This document shows positions 43,197 through 52,760 of a stretch of 64,000 nt of DNA, in pieces; within the stretch, counting starts at the first letter, position 1; each line of letters begins with the position of its first letter. The translations under genes were made by a program, and so were the position numbers. The notes under the pieces are model-generated. The model was not told the origin of the DNA. It saw only the letters and a program-made list of their open reading frames with translations, and ran no database searches. Source of the stretch: Rubrobacteraceae bacterium (lineage in GTDB: Bacteria > Actinomycetota > Rubrobacteria > Rubrobacterales > Rubrobacteraceae); the NCBI GenBank assembly GCA_030448125.1, contig JAUJNO010000004.1, forward strand, positions 35,876 to 99,875, given 5' to 3'.

Positions 43197-45142
43197 GCGT
43201 CCCTTACCCCTTCTCCGCCATCGTCGGCCAGGAGGACCTGAAGCTCGCCCTGCTCCTGAACGCCGTCTCACCCGAGGTCGGCGGCGTGCTGGTGCGCGGC
43301 GAGAAGGGCACCGCCAAGTCCACCGCCGTCCGCGCGCTCGCGAAGCTACTGCCCCCCATAAAGGTAGTCGCCGGATGCCCCTACTCCTGCGATCCCGCTT
43401 CTCCGAACCCCGAGTGCCCGGCGGGGCCGCACCCGGAGGACACGTCCGTGGAGGAGCGCCCGGTGCGGCTCGTGGAGCTACCGGTAGGGGCGAGCACGGA
43501 CCGGCTAGCCGGAACCCTCGACATCGAGAAGGCCCTCGCCGAGGGCAAAAAGGCGTTCGAGCCGGGGTTGCTCGCGACGGCGCATCGAGGAATCCTGTAT
43601 GTGGATGAGGTCAACTTGCTCTCCGATCACCTCGTCGACCTGCTCCTCGACGTCGCGGCAATGGGCGTGAACCACGTCGAGCGCGAGGGTGTAAGCGTCC
43701 GGCACCCGTCACGCTTTATCCTGGTGGGCACCATGAACCCGGAGGAGGGTGAGTTAAGGCCGCAACTCCTCGACCGGTTCGGGATCACGGTCGAGGTCAC
43801 GGGCAGCCCCGATCCCGCCGAAAGAGTAGAGGTGGTGCGCCGCCGCCTGCACCACGAGGCCGACCCCGAGGACTTCGCGAAGAAGTGGTTCGCCGCCGAC
43901 GGCGAGGTAGCCGTAGCCGTGGAGGAGGCCCGCAAACGCCTGGAGACGACGCGTCTCCCCGAGGGCGTCCTCTACAAGATAGCCGCCTTGTGTGCCGAGC
44001 TTGGGGTGGACGGCCTGCGCGGCGACATCGTTACCGCGAAGACCGCCCGGGCCCTGGCCGCCTGGGACGGACGGGAAGAGGTCGTTACGGAAGACATACG
44101 CCGGGCCGCGCTCCTGGCTCTCTCACACCGCCGCCGGCGTGGCCCCTTCGAGCAACCGGGCATAGATCCCGAAGAGCTCGAGAACGCTCTCTCCGACGGC
44201 CCCGACCCACCGGACGGTCCGGATGGCGGCGGAGCTCCGCCACCGGGAGGTGAGGGTGAATCAGAGCGGGAGCCGCAGGGTTCCGACGGGGAGACGTCCG
44301 ATGCGCGGCCGGGCGTGGGTGAGGGGAACCACGCCGCCACGGAGCCGTTCAGACCGGTCCGCCTGGAGGTGCCCGAGAAAGGCCAGGGGGGTTCTCTGGG
44401 ACGCCGCAGTCGCGTCGTCGGTGGCCTCTTCGGCCAGCCCGTCGGCGACCGCGAGGCCGTGGGGTCCGTGAGAGACGTGGCGCTCGCCGCGACGCTGCGG
44501 GCCGCCGCCCCACACCAGAAGAGCCGGGGGCGTAGCTCCACCGGGCCGGGTATATCGTTGCGTCTGGAGGATTTGCGGGAGAAGGTCCGAGAGGGGAGGG
44601 AGGGGAACCTGATCCTCTTCGTCGTCGACGCGAGCGGCTCGATGGCCGCGAAGAGGCGCATGAGCGCCGTAAAGGGCGCCGTCCTCTCCCTGCTCGCCGA
44701 CGCCTACCAGCGCCGCGACAAGGTCGGCCTCGTCTCTTTCCGGGGCGAGAGCGCACAAGTGCTCCTCCCGCCGACCGCGAGCGTAGAGCTCGCCGCCCCC
44801 CGCCTCGAAGAGCTACCGACCGGCGGCCGCACCCCCCTGGCGGCGGGCCTCGAGAAGGCGGCGGAAGTTCTCGCGCGAGAGAAGCTGCGCGACGGGGAGC
44901 GCCGTCCTCTGCTCGTCCTCCTCACCGACGGGCGGGCCACGGCCGGACCGGACCCACGCCGGGCGGCGGCCAGACTGCGGGCTTTGGGAGCCGCGTCGGT
45001 CGTGGTGGACACGGAGGAAGGTTACGTGAGGCTCGGGATGGCCGGGGAGATCTCGGACTCTTTAGGCGCCCGGTGCCTGCGCCTGGAGGACTTGCGGGCC
45101 GATTCCCTGGTACAACTGGTCGAGAGGAGGCGCGTGGCGTGA
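43193..45142 (+). CDS. ChlI/ChlD-like fused chelatase ATPase (AAA+ and VWA)
   Basis: A 649-residue fusion. Residues 1-330 form the AAA+ (ChlI/BchI) part: 'PFSAIVGQEDLKLALLLNAVSPEVGGVLVRGEKGTAKST' (Walker A), 'GILYVDEVNLLSDHLVDLLLD' (Walker B), 'GTMNPEEGELRPQLLDRFG'. A Pro/acid linker (about 330-400) follows, then a VWA domain with the MIDAS motif 'DASGSM' and 'LTDGRAT'. It drives metal insertion together with a CobN/BchH subunit; the CobS/CobT pair of Pseudomonas is absent here. Overlaps cobO's start. Often annotated as magnesium chelatase, but cobalt is likelier in this operon. Confidence 0.9.
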   Translation: MSVPYPFSAIVGQEDLKLALLLNAVSPEVGGVLVRGEKGTAKSTAVRALAKLLPPIKVVAGCPYSCDPASPNPECPAGPHPEDTSVEERPVRLVELPVGASTDRLAGTLDIEKALAEGKKAFEPGLLATAHRGILYVDEVNLLSDHLVDLLLDVAAMGVNHVEREGVSVRHPSRFILVGTMNPEEGELRPQLLDRFGITVEVTGSPDPAERVEVVRRRLHHEADPEDFAKKWFAADGEVAVAVEEARKRLETTRLPEGVLYKIAALCAELGVDGLRGDIVTAKTARALAAWDGREEVVTEDIRRAALLALSHRRRRGPFEQPGIDPEELENALSDGPDPPDGPDGGGAPPPGGEGESEREPQGSDGETSDARPGVGEGNHAATEPFRPVRLEVPEKGQGGSLGRRSRVVGGLFGQPVGDREAVGSVRDVALAATLRAAAPHQKSRGRSSTGPGISLRLEDLREKVREGREGNLILFVVDASGSMAAKRRMSAVKGAVLSLLADAYQRRDKVGLVSFRGESAQVLLPPTASVELAAPRLEELPTGGRTPLAAGLEKAAEVLAREKLRDGERRPLLVLLTDGRATAGPDPRRAAARLRALGAASVVVDTEEGYVRLGMAGEISDSLGARCLRLEDLRADSLVQLVERRRVA

Positions 45143-45750
45143 GCGAGACCCGGGAGACCCGAAGCGAAGAAACGCAGAGTGGGGCGCAAAGAGAGCCGCG
45201 GGAGGAGCGGCTGCGGCGCCGCTCGAACAGGGAGCGTCCGCTCCTGATCGTGAACACCGGCCACGGCAAGGGCAAATCCACGGCCTCGTTCGGCGTCATG
45301 CTCCGCGGCTGGGCCCGCGGCTACAAGATAGGCGTCTACCAGTTCGTCAAGAGCGGCAAGTGGAACGTCGGCGAACAAAAGGCCGCCGAGACTTTAGGCA
45401 ACATAGACTGGTTCAAGCAGGGCGACGGCTGGACGTGGACCTCTAGAGACCTCGAAGAGAGCGCCGACCTCGCCCGCGAAGGCTGGGAGGAGGTCAAGCG
45501 CCGCCTTGCCGACGAGACCTACGACATGCTCCTACTGGACGAGTTCACCTACCCGATGAAGTTCGGCTGGGTGGACACCGGCGAGGTCGTAGAGGTTCTG
45601 AAGAACCGCCCCGGCTTCCAGCACGTCATCGTCAGTGGCCGCGACGCCCCCGAGGAGCTCGTCGAGATCGCCGACCTCGTGAGCGAGATCAACAAGGTCA
45701 AGCACCCCTTCGACGAGGGCTACCGGGGCCAGAAAGGGATCGAGTGGTAG
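45139..45750 (+). CDS. cobO: corrinoid adenosyltransferase CobO/BtuR
   Basis: 203 residues from the GTG at 45139, four bases inside the previous gene and preceded by GAGGAGG. P-loop 'IVNTGHGKGKSTASFGVMLRGWARGYKIGVYQFVKSGKWNVGE', 'MLLLDEFTYPMKFGW', 'HVIVSGRDAPEELVEIADLVSEINKVKHPFDEGYRGQKGIEW' are all standard. It transfers adenosyl from ATP to cob(I)yrinate diamide. The first 30 residues are charged and variable. Overlaps the next gene by seven bases. Confidence 0.95.
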   Translation: MSETRETRSEETQSGAQREPREERLRRRSNRERPLLIVNTGHGKGKSTASFGVMLRGWARGYKIGVYQFVKSGKWNVGEQKAAETLGNIDWFKQGDGWTWTSRDLEESADLAREGWEEVKRRLADETYDMLLLDEFTYPMKFGWVDTGEVVEVLKNRPGFQHVIVSGRDAPEELVEIADLVSEINKVKHPFDEGYRGQKGIEW

Positions 45751-47174
45751 CAGCTTCGCTATCGGCTTCGTTGCCCCGCATAGTCGTCGCCGGCACCCAC
45801 TCCGGCGCCGGGAAGACCACGATCGCCTCGGGCCTCATGGCAGCGTTACGCGCGAAGGGCCACGAGGTCGCCCCCTTCAAGGTTGGCCCGGACTTCATAG
45901 ACCCCTCCTACCACACGCTCGCGGCGGGCAGGCCCGGGCGCAACCTGGACGCCTTCCTCTCCGGCCCGGAGTTGATAGGCCCGCTCTTTGCGCACGGCGC
46001 AAGGGGGGCGGACGTCGCGGTGGTGGAGGGTGTCATGGGGCTCTTTGACGGGAAGAGCGGGGGCGGAGAGTATGCCTCGACCGCCCACGTCGCAAAGCTC
46101 CTCCGCGCGCCGGTCTTGCTCGTCGTGGACGCGGGGGCGATGGCGCGCTCGGCCGCGGCGATCGTACACGGGTACGCAACCTTCGACCCCCATCTGCGGG
46201 TGGCCGGTGTGGTCCTGAACCGCGTAGGCTCTTCAACCCACGAAGCGATGCTCCGTGAGGCCATCGAGCCTCTGGGCATCCCGATCTTCGGCGTCCTTCG
46301 CCGCAACGCTGACCTAAACACCCCGGATCGCCACCTCGGCCTCGTCCCCGCCGCCGAGCGCAAGGAAGAGGCCCGCAAGGCCCTCGACCGAATAGGAGAA
46401 ACAGTCGCCCGTTCCTGCGACCTCGAAGGCATAATGCGCCTCGCCGCCCCCGCCGAACCGCTCCACTCAGAGCCCTGGACCCCAGCATCCCCCGAGGCTG
46501 AGACGCCCGAAACGGTACCGTCCGTACGGGTAGCGGTCGCGAGCGGCCCCGCCTTCAGTTTCGTCTACGAGGAGAACCTGGAGCTCCTGCGGGGCGCCGG
46601 GGCGGAGATCGTCTTCTTCGACCCCACCACCGAAGAGGACCTGCCCGAGGACACGGACGCCCTCTACCTCGGCGGCGGCTTCCCGGAGACCTACGCCGAA
46701 GCCCTCTCACGGAACGAGCCCTTACGGCAGAAGGTACGCGCCTTTGCCCTCAGTGGCCGTCCCGTGGCCGCCGAGTGCGGCGGCTTCCTGTACCTATGCC
46801 GTGAGCTGGACGGGAAGAAGATGTGCGGCGTGCTCGACGCTGGTGCCCGGATGACGGATCGGCTCTCTTTGGGCTACCGCGAGGCCTACTCTTCCACCGA
46901 CTCTCCGCTGGCCCAGCAAGGCGATACCTTTCGTGGCCACGAGTTCCACTACTCGGTCGTCGAACCACGGGCCGGAGCCTCGCCGATCGCGTCACCCGCC
47001 TGGGAGCTTTCGGGACGCGGGGAGGAAGGTTTCGTCTTGGGCGGCGTACACGCAAGCTATCTGCACACCCACTGGGCGGCGACCCCGGATGTGCCGCGCC
47101 GTTTCGTGCGCAACGCCGCACGGAGCAGGCCCGGGCCGCGCCTCGCGAGGCGTTCTACGGGAGTACGGGCGTGA
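45744..47174 (+). CDS. cbiA: cobyrinate a,c-diamide synthase CbiA/CobB
   Basis: A 476-residue protein from a GTG. P-loop 'VVAGTHSGAGKTTIASGLMAALRAKGHEVAPFKVGPDFIDPSYH', 'VEGVMGLFDGK', and a class I amidotransferase domain with nucleophile Cys in 'RPVAAECGGFLYLCRELD' and His in 'HASYLHTHWAA'. It amidates the a and c side chains of the corrin ring. In an early-cobalt pathway the substrate is cobyrinate; in a late-insertion pathway it is hydrogenobyrinate. The operon leaves this open. Ends GTGA-overlapped with cbiL. Confidence 0.94.
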   Translation: MVAASLSASLPRIVVAGTHSGAGKTTIASGLMAALRAKGHEVAPFKVGPDFIDPSYHTLAAGRPGRNLDAFLSGPELIGPLFAHGARGADVAVVEGVMGLFDGKSGGGEYASTAHVAKLLRAPVLLVVDAGAMARSAAAIVHGYATFDPHLRVAGVVLNRVGSSTHEAMLREAIEPLGIPIFGVLRRNADLNTPDRHLGLVPAAERKEEARKALDRIGETVARSCDLEGIMRLAAPAEPLHSEPWTPASPEAETPETVPSVRVAVASGPAFSFVYEENLELLRGAGAEIVFFDPTTEEDLPEDTDALYLGGGFPETYAEALSRNEPLRQKVRAFALSGRPVAAECGGFLYLCRELDGKKMCGVLDAGARMTDRLSLGYREAYSSTDSPLAQQGDTFRGHEFHYSVVEPRAGASPIASPAWELSGRGEEGFVLGGVHASYLHTHWAATPDVPRRFVRNAARSRPGPRLARRSTGVRA

Positions 47175-47896
47175 GCGGGAAGCTAGTCGGGGTCGGGGTC
47201 GGGCCGGGAGACCCCGAGCTGTTGACCCTCAAGGGGCTGCGCGCCCTGCGGGAGGCCGGCGAGGTCTTTGTGCCGGTGGGGGATACGGGGGAGATCGGCC
47301 GCGCCGAGGCCGTCGTGCGGGCACACCTTGGGGAGGATGCCGTCCGCGTCCGGCGTCTACTCTTCGCCCTCTCCGACGATGCCGAAGCCCGCGCCCGCAA
47401 CTGGACCAACGCCGCCCGGGAGGTGGCAGAGGCGCTGCGACAGGACACGAACTGCGCCTTCGCCACTATCGGAGATCCAAACCTCTACTCCACGTTTACA
47501 TACCTGACGCGGGCCGTAAGAGATGTTGTGCCTGAAGTAGAAGTCGATACTGTACCGGGGATCATGGCTATGCAGGATCTGGCGTCGAGGAGTGGTACTG
47601 TGCTCGCCGTCGGGGACGAGCGACTGGTGCTTTTACCCTTTACCGCGGGGAGAAACGTGCTGCGAAGCGCGCTGGACGGCTTCGAGACCGTGGTGTGTTA
47701 CAAGGGCGGGGGACGGTTGGATGAGGTGCTGGAGGTGGCGAGCGAGACCGGGAGGCTTGAAGACGGAACCTATGGTTCATGGTTAGGAATGGAGGGAGGG
47801 GAGATCTTCCGGCTGCCGGAGATGTTGGGGCGGGAGGGGACGTATCTTTCTACGGTGATATTCACGAGGGATGGAGAAGGTGGGAGGCGCGTTTGA
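47171..47896 (+). CDS. cbiL: precorrin-2 C20-methyltransferase (CbiL/CobI)
   Basis: 241 residues from GTG 47171. 'GVGVGPGDPELLTLKGLRALREAGEVFVP' is the SAM-binding tetrapyrrole methylase start. 'CAFATIGDPNLYSTFTYL' and 'VDTVPGIMAMQDLASRSGTVLAVGDERLVLLPF' are typical of C20-methyltransferases. It adds the C20 methyl group early in corrin synthesis. Start overlaps the cbiA stop, stop overlaps the cbiF start. Confidence 0.93.
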   Translation: MSGKLVGVGVGPGDPELLTLKGLRALREAGEVFVPVGDTGEIGRAEAVVRAHLGEDAVRVRRLLFALSDDAEARARNWTNAAREVAEALRQDTNCAFATIGDPNLYSTFTYLTRAVRDVVPEVEVDTVPGIMAMQDLASRSGTVLAVGDERLVLLPFTAGRNVLRSALDGFETVVCYKGGGRLDEVLEVASETGRLEDGTYGSWLGMEGGEIFRLPEMLGREGTYLSTVIFTRDGEGGRRV

Positions 47897-48660
47897 GTAA
47901 GGTTTGGTTTATCGGGGCGGGGCCGGGGGCGCCGGACCTCCTGACCATAAGGGGTGCGAAGCTTATCGGGGAGGCCGACGTGGTCGTCTGGGCGAGGAGC
48001 CTCGTGGATGAAGGCGTCCTCGAGCATGCTCACCCAGAAGCGGAGATCATAGAGTCAACCACGATCCCGCTCGAAGGTGTCCGCGAGCTCTACGAGCGGG
48101 CCGTACGAGAAGACCTCGAAGTAGCGCGCGTCCACTCCGGTGACCCGAGCCTCTGGGGCGCCGTGCTCGAGCAAATAGAGCTCTGCGAGGAGCTTGGTCT
48201 GGCCTGGGAGATAATCCCCGGCGTCTCGTCCCTTGGGGCGGCGGCGGCGGCCATCGGGCGCGAGCTTACGGTGCCGGAGACCTCCCAGAGCGTCATCCTG
48301 ACCCGTCGCGCCAGCCGCACCCCGATGCCGGAGGGCGAGGACATAAAAAGCTTCGCCGCCCACGGCACCACTATGGCGATCTTCCTCTCCGCCGCCCGCC
48401 CGCGCCTCTTGCAGGAGGAGCTCCTGGAGGGTGGCTACGACCCGGAGACGCCGTGCGCGGTCGTCTACAAGGCGAGCTGGCCTGACGAGCTGGTCATCGA
48501 ATGCCCCCTCGGCCAGCTCGCCGACCGGATCCGCGAGGCGGGCTTTACCCGGCAGGCGCTCGTCCTCGTGGGACCGGGGCTCCGCGCGGGTGGGACGCGC
48601 TCGCACCTGTACCATCCGGAGTTCTCTCACTCGTTCCGCAAGGCCCAGACGGAGGCTTAG
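47893..48660 (+). CDS. cbiF: precorrin-4 C11-methyltransferase (CbiF/CobM)
   Basis: 255 residues from the TTG at 47893, overlapping cbiL. 'VWFIGAGPGAPDLLTIRGAKLIGEADVVVWARSLV' and 'VARVHSGDPSLWGAVLEQIELCEELGLAWEIIPGVSSLGAAAAAIGRELTVPETSQSVILTRRASRTPMPEGE' are diagnostic of the C11 enzyme, as is 'PCAVVYKASWPDE'. A 67-residue longer reading exists upstream but lies in cbiL, so the short start is preferred. Confidence 0.94.
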   Translation: MSKVWFIGAGPGAPDLLTIRGAKLIGEADVVVWARSLVDEGVLEHAHPEAEIIESTTIPLEGVRELYERAVREDLEVARVHSGDPSLWGAVLEQIELCEELGLAWEIIPGVSSLGAAAAAIGRELTVPETSQSVILTRRASRTPMPEGEDIKSFAAHGTTMAIFLSAARPRLLQEELLEGGYDPETPCAVVYKASWPDELVIECPLGQLADRIREAGFTRQALVLVGPGLRAGGTRSHLYHPEFSHSFRKAQTEA

Positions 48661-48670
48661 GAAGTACCCG

Positions 48671-49846
48671 ATGCCGCCCGGACGCAAGATCCGCGAACCC
48701 TCCATGCCGCCGAGCATGCAGAAGGTCAAGGGCGAGAAGCTAAAGACCGGCTGGACCACCGGCACCTGCGCCGCCGCCGCCGCCAAGGCCGCCGCCAAAG
48801 CTCTCCTCGACGGCGAAGCGCAAGAAGAGGTAGACATAAAGCTGCCCCGTAAGGGCGAGGAGCGGCGCGTCCGCTTCGCCGTGGAGCGGTGCGAGGTGGG
48901 GGAGGGTGGAGCCTGGGCCGAGGCCGTCGTCGTCAAGGACGCCGGCGACGACCCGGACGTGACCGACGGGGCGCATCTCACCGCCCGCGTCTCCCCATGC
49001 GAGGAGCGGGGAATACATCTCGACCGGGGCGAGGGGGTCGGAGTGGTGACCAGGCCAGGACTGGGGCTCACCGTCGGGGGGCCGGCGATAAACGACGTGC
49101 CGCGGCGCATGATCTCCTACTCCGTCGAGGAGGTTCTGGACCCCGAAGAGCGCGGCGTGCGCGTCGTCATCAGCGTCCCCGGAGGCGAGGAGATGGCTGA
49201 GAAGACTACCAACCCCCGTCTGGGCATAGTCGGCGGCATCTCCATCCTCGGCACCACCGGCATCGTCCGCCCCTTCTCCACCGCCGCCTGGCGGGCCAGC
49301 GTCGGCCAGGCAATAAGCGTCATGGGCGCCCAGGACTACGATACCCTGGTCCTCTCCACCGGCGGACTCACAGAGAAGGCTGCGATGCGTCTTCTCCCCG
49401 ACCTCGAAGAGGTGTGCTTCGTGGAGGTCGGGGACTTCACCGGCTACGCGCTCAAAGGAGCCGTCAAGAGCGGACTCAAAAAGGTCTTCTTCGTCGGGAT
49501 GGTCGGCAAGCTCGCCAAGCTCGCCGCCGGCGTCATGATGACCCACTGGACCCGCTCGAAGGTGGACAACGACCTGCTCGCCGGGGTCACCGAAAAGGCC
49601 GGAGGAAGTGCGGGGCTCATCGAAGAGATGAAAGGTGCCAACACCGCCCGCCACGCCTACGAACTCTGGCGCGAAGCGGGATTGGAGAAGGCTCCGAATC
49701 TGCTATGCGCGCTTGCGGCGGAGAACCTCGAGGAGTTCGTCGAGGGAAAGCTCGAGGTACACGTCGTCATGGTCGACTTCGACACCCTGAACCCGGTCGG
49801 CGCCAGCCCCGGCGCCCTCGTCCTGACCTCTTGGGAGGCGGGATGA
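48671..49846 (+). CDS. cbiD: cobalt-precorrin-5B C1-methyltransferase CbiD
   Basis: 391 residues from the ATG at 48671. The family signature 'LKTGWTTGTCAAAAAKAAAKALL', 'DVTDGAHLTARVS', 'GEGVGVVTRPGLGL...PAINDVPRRMI', 'NPRLGIVGGISILGTTGIVRPFS' and 'NTARHAYELW' is complete. CbiD acts in the early-cobalt (anaerobic) route, where it methylates C1 with ring contraction intermediates. Its presence beside a CobN-type chelatase is part of the mixed character of this operon. Confidence 0.95.
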   Translation: MPPGRKIREPSMPPSMQKVKGEKLKTGWTTGTCAAAAAKAAAKALLDGEAQEEVDIKLPRKGEERRVRFAVERCEVGEGGAWAEAVVVKDAGDDPDVTDGAHLTARVSPCEERGIHLDRGEGVGVVTRPGLGLTVGGPAINDVPRRMISYSVEEVLDPEERGVRVVISVPGGEEMAEKTTNPRLGIVGGISILGTTGIVRPFSTAAWRASVGQAISVMGAQDYDTLVLSTGGLTEKAAMRLLPDLEEVCFVEVGDFTGYALKGAVKSGLKKVFFVGMVGKLAKLAAGVMMTHWTRSKVDNDLLAGVTEKAGGSAGLIEEMKGANTARHAYELWREAGLEKAPNLLCALAAENLEEFVEGKLEVHVVMVDFDTLNPVGASPGALVLTSWEAG

Positions 49847-51054
49847 TAGAGGTTGCCGTTGTCGGGGTTGGTAGTGGTGGGATCACCGCCGGGGCTCGCG
49901 TCTTGCTGGATCATGCCGAGCTCGTGGTCGGGGGGGGACGCCACCTCCTGGACCTCGGGGTGGAGCCCGAGCGGGCCTTCGCCCTCGGGGGAGATCTCTC
50001 GGAGGCGCTGGACCGGATAGAAGAAACGGACGGCAGGGTCACCGTGCTGGCCTCGGGAGACCCTGGGTTCTTCGGGATCGTGCGCGTCCTCGCCGAGCGG
50101 TTCGGCCCGGAGAAGCTGCTCGTCCTGCCCACCCTCTCCGCGATCTCGGAAGCCTTCGCCCGGGCCGGTCTCCCGTGGGACGATGCCCTCGTCGTGAGCG
50201 CTCACGGCCGCGATCCCCGCCGCGCCGTGAACGTCTGCCGCGCGCACCCGAAGGTAGCGGTCCTCACCTCGCCCGCGTTCGGCCCCGCCGAGCTGGCGGA
50301 GGAGCTCGATGGTATGGGGCGATCCTTCGTCGTCGCTGAGAGGCTCGGTGAGGCCGACGAGAGGATGTACGAGGGCAACGCGGCGAAGGTTATGGAGATG
50401 AGTTGGAAGGACCCCAACACGGTCGTCGTCTACGATGCGGCGCGGGCGGTGGGGGAGAAAGGTTGGATCTCGGGTCGCTCCGAAAGCCGTGGGCGTTGGG
50501 CCCTCCCCGAGGGGGAGTTCGAGCACCGCTCCGGCATGATAACCAAGCCCGAGACCCGCGCCCTAGTCCTCGCCCGTCTCGGCCCCGGTCCAGGAGATCT
50601 CGTCTGGGATGTGGGCGCCGGGAGCGGCTCGGTAGCCGTGGAATGCGCCCGTCTCGGCGCCGCCGCGATCGCCGTCGAGCGTGACGCCGAGAGCTGCGAC
50701 CGTATCCGCGTGAACGCCTCCCGCTACGGCGCCTACGTCCAGGTCGTCGAGGGCGAGGCGCCCGCGGCGCTGCGGGGCCTGCCGGAGCCCGATGCCGTGT
50801 TCGTCGGCGGGACCGGAGAGAACTTCGACGAGATCCTCAAGCTTGCCGCCATCCGGGCACGCCGCTGCGTGGTTTTGACTCTGATCACCTTGGAGCGGGT
50901 GGTCCCGGCAGCGGAGATCCTGGAGGACTGCGGTCTCGCGGTCGAGACGACGTTTCTGCAGGCGTCGCGAGTGAAGGGCGTGGGGTCGTTGCATCGACTC
51001 GCCGCCGAGACGCCGGTCTTCGTGATCGTAGGAGAACGTCGGGGGGAGCCGTGA
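49843..51054 (+). CDS. cbiET: precorrin-6Y C5,15-methyltransferase (CbiE-CbiT fusion, CobL type)
   Basis: 403 residues, starting four bases inside cbiD. Residues 1-205 are CbiE ('VAVVGVGSGGITAGARVLLDHAELVVGG', 'VLASGDPGFFGIVRVLAERFG'), residues 215-403 CbiT ('GMITKPETRALVLARLGPGPGDLVWDVGAGSGSVAVECARLG', 'FVGGTGENFDEIL'). The fusion methylates C5 and C15 and decarboxylates the acetate side chain. Both SAM-binding motifs are intact. Confidence 0.94.
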   Translation: MIEVAVVGVGSGGITAGARVLLDHAELVVGGGRHLLDLGVEPERAFALGGDLSEALDRIEETDGRVTVLASGDPGFFGIVRVLAERFGPEKLLVLPTLSAISEAFARAGLPWDDALVVSAHGRDPRRAVNVCRAHPKVAVLTSPAFGPAELAEELDGMGRSFVVAERLGEADERMYEGNAAKVMEMSWKDPNTVVVYDAARAVGEKGWISGRSESRGRWALPEGEFEHRSGMITKPETRALVLARLGPGPGDLVWDVGAGSGSVAVECARLGAAAIAVERDAESCDRIRVNASRYGAYVQVVEGEAPAALRGLPEPDAVFVGGTGENFDEILKLAAIRARRCVVLTLITLERVVPAAEILEDCGLAVETTFLQASRVKGVGSLHRLAAETPVFVIVGERRGEP

Positions 51055-52760
51055 TCGGGCTCGTCGCCGCCACCGCGAACGGCCGCCGGAGGGCCGCACA
51101 TCTCGCCGAAGTTTGGGAAGACACTCGACTCTACGACGGCAAGCCCCGGGAGGCGCTCGCGGCGGCCTGGAACAAGTGCGACGCGCTTGTCCTCTTTCTC
51201 GCCACCGGCGCCGCCGTCCGCCTCGTCGCCCCGCTCCTCGAGGACAAGCGCCGGGACCCCGGCGTGGTGTGCGTGGACGATGCCGGCAGGTTCGCCGTCG
51301 CGCTCTGCGGTGGACACGAGGGGGGCGCGAATGCCCTCGCCGAACGGGTGGCGGAGACCCTTGGGGCTGCGCCCGTGATCACGACCGCGAGCGACTCTTT
51401 GGGCATGCCGGCCCTGGACTCCCTCGGGGAGAGCCTCGGTTTCGAGGTCGAGGAGGGCTCGGACCTCGCGGCCGTCGGGGCGGCGCTCGTCTCGGGAGAA
51501 GAGGTGCGGCTCTTCTCGGAGCAGCGCTGGCCCGTCGGACCCCTGCCGGAGAATGTGGTGCCGGTGAGGACGCCGGCGGTCCCGGAGGAACCCGGAGGAT
51601 CTTCGATTTTGATCACCGACAGGCTTTTCGACGTGCCGCCGGCGAAGCCGGCGGTCGTGTACCGCCCGCCGTCACTCGTCGCCGGCGTCGGCTGCAGCCG
51701 TGGGGCGAGTGCCGGGGAGATCCTGGGCCTGCTCGACTCCGCCCTCGACGAGGCCGGCCTGTCCCGAAAGAGCATCGCGGCCCTGGCGAGCATCGACGTG
51801 AAGTCCGACGAGGCCGGGCTGCTCGAAGCGGCGAATGCCATCGACGTACCGCTCCGTTTCTATCCCGCCGGAGAGCTCGCGGCCGTCGAGGTTCCGAACC
51901 CCTCGCTGGTGGTCGCCGGGGCGGTCGGCACCCCGAGCGTTGCCGAGGCCGCCGTGCTCGCTTCCGGCGCGGAGCTGGTACTCGAGAAGCGGAAGTCGAG
52001 GAATGCCACGGTGGCGATCGGACGCCTCCCGGTACGCGGACGGCTCGCCCTGGTGGGCCTTGGCCCTGGTGAAGACGCCCTCATCCCTCCGCTCGCCCGC
52101 GAGGCGCTCGCCGCCTCCGAGCTCGTCGTGGGGCTCGGGCAGTACGTCGAGAGGATACGGCACCTCCTCAGGCCGGGGACTCGGGTACACACGCTGCCCC
52201 TGGGAGACGAGGTCGCGCGCGCCGAGAAGGCCCTCGCCGAGGCTCGAGCCGGGGGCAGCGTCGCCCTCGTTTCGAGTGGTGACGTCGGCGTTTACGCGAT
52301 GGGCTCGCCCGCGCTGGAGCTGGCCAGGGAGGACATCGAGGTGGTCGTCGTTCCCGGTGTCACGGCGGCGCAGGCGGCCGCCTCGTTGCTCGGCTCGCCT
52401 CTGGGGCACGACCATTGCTCCGTGAGCCTCTCGGACTTGCTCACGCCCTGGGAGGTTATAGAGAATCGGGTACGGGCCGCGGCCCTCGGGGACTTCGTGG
52501 TCTCGCTGTACAACCCGCGCTCGAAGGGCCGCGACTGGCAGCTGGGCAAGGTGCGCGAGATCCTGCTCGAGCACCGTCCCCCCGACACTCCCGTCGGCGT
52601 CGTCAAGAATGCCTACCGCGAAGAGCAAGAGGTCGTAGTGGTGGATCTCGCCTCGTTGCGGCCGGAGGACGTGGACATGCTGACGGTCGTCGTGGTCGGC
52701 AACTCGCAGACCAGACTCGTCGCCGGACGGATGGTCACGCCCCGGGGATACCTGGGATGA
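51051..52760 (+). CDS. CbiG-CbiH fusion (cobalt-precorrin-5A hydrolase / C17-methyltransferase)
   Basis: 569 residues from a GTG. Residues 1-325 are CbiG: 'DALVLFLATGAAVRLVAPLLEDKRRDPGVVCVDDAGRFAVALCGGHEGGANALAERVA', then 'VAGVGCSRGASAGEILGLL...SIDVKSDEAGLLEAA'. Residues 330-569 are CbiH/CobJ: 'LALVGLGPGEDALIPPLAREAL', 'VALVSSGDVGVYAMGSPALELA', 'VVPGVTAAQAAASLLGSPLGHDHCSVSLSDLLTPWEVIENR', 'FVVSLYNPRSKGRDWQL'. CbiG opens the delta-lactone made by CbiH in the ring-contraction step, so the fusion couples consecutive reactions. A ferredoxin gene overlaps its stop. Confidence 0.92.
   Translation: MIGLVAATANGRRRAAHLAEVWEDTRLYDGKPREALAAAWNKCDALVLFLATGAAVRLVAPLLEDKRRDPGVVCVDDAGRFAVALCGGHEGGANALAERVAETLGAAPVITTASDSLGMPALDSLGESLGFEVEEGSDLAAVGAALVSGEEVRLFSEQRWPVGPLPENVVPVRTPAVPEEPGGSSILITDRLFDVPPAKPAVVYRPPSLVAGVGCSRGASAGEILGLLDSALDEAGLSRKSIAALASIDVKSDEAGLLEAANAIDVPLRFYPAGELAAVEVPNPSLVVAGAVGTPSVAEAAVLASGAELVLEKRKSRNATVAIGRLPVRGRLALVGLGPGEDALIPPLAREALAASELVVGLGQYVERIRHLLRPGTRVHTLPLGDEVARAEKALAEARAGGSVALVSSGDVGVYAMGSPALELAREDIEVVVVPGVTAAQAAASLLGSPLGHDHCSVSLSDLLTPWEVIENRVRAAALGDFVVSLYNPRSKGRDWQLGKVREILLEHRPPDTPVGVVKNAYREEQEVVVVDLASLRPEDVDMLTVVVVGNSQTRLVAGRMVTPRGYLG

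Noticed and set aside
39247..45142. Magnesium chelatase for bacteriochlorophyll
   Set aside because: CobN-type landmarks and position inside a B12-riboswitch operon favour cobalt; no other chlorophyll gene is present.
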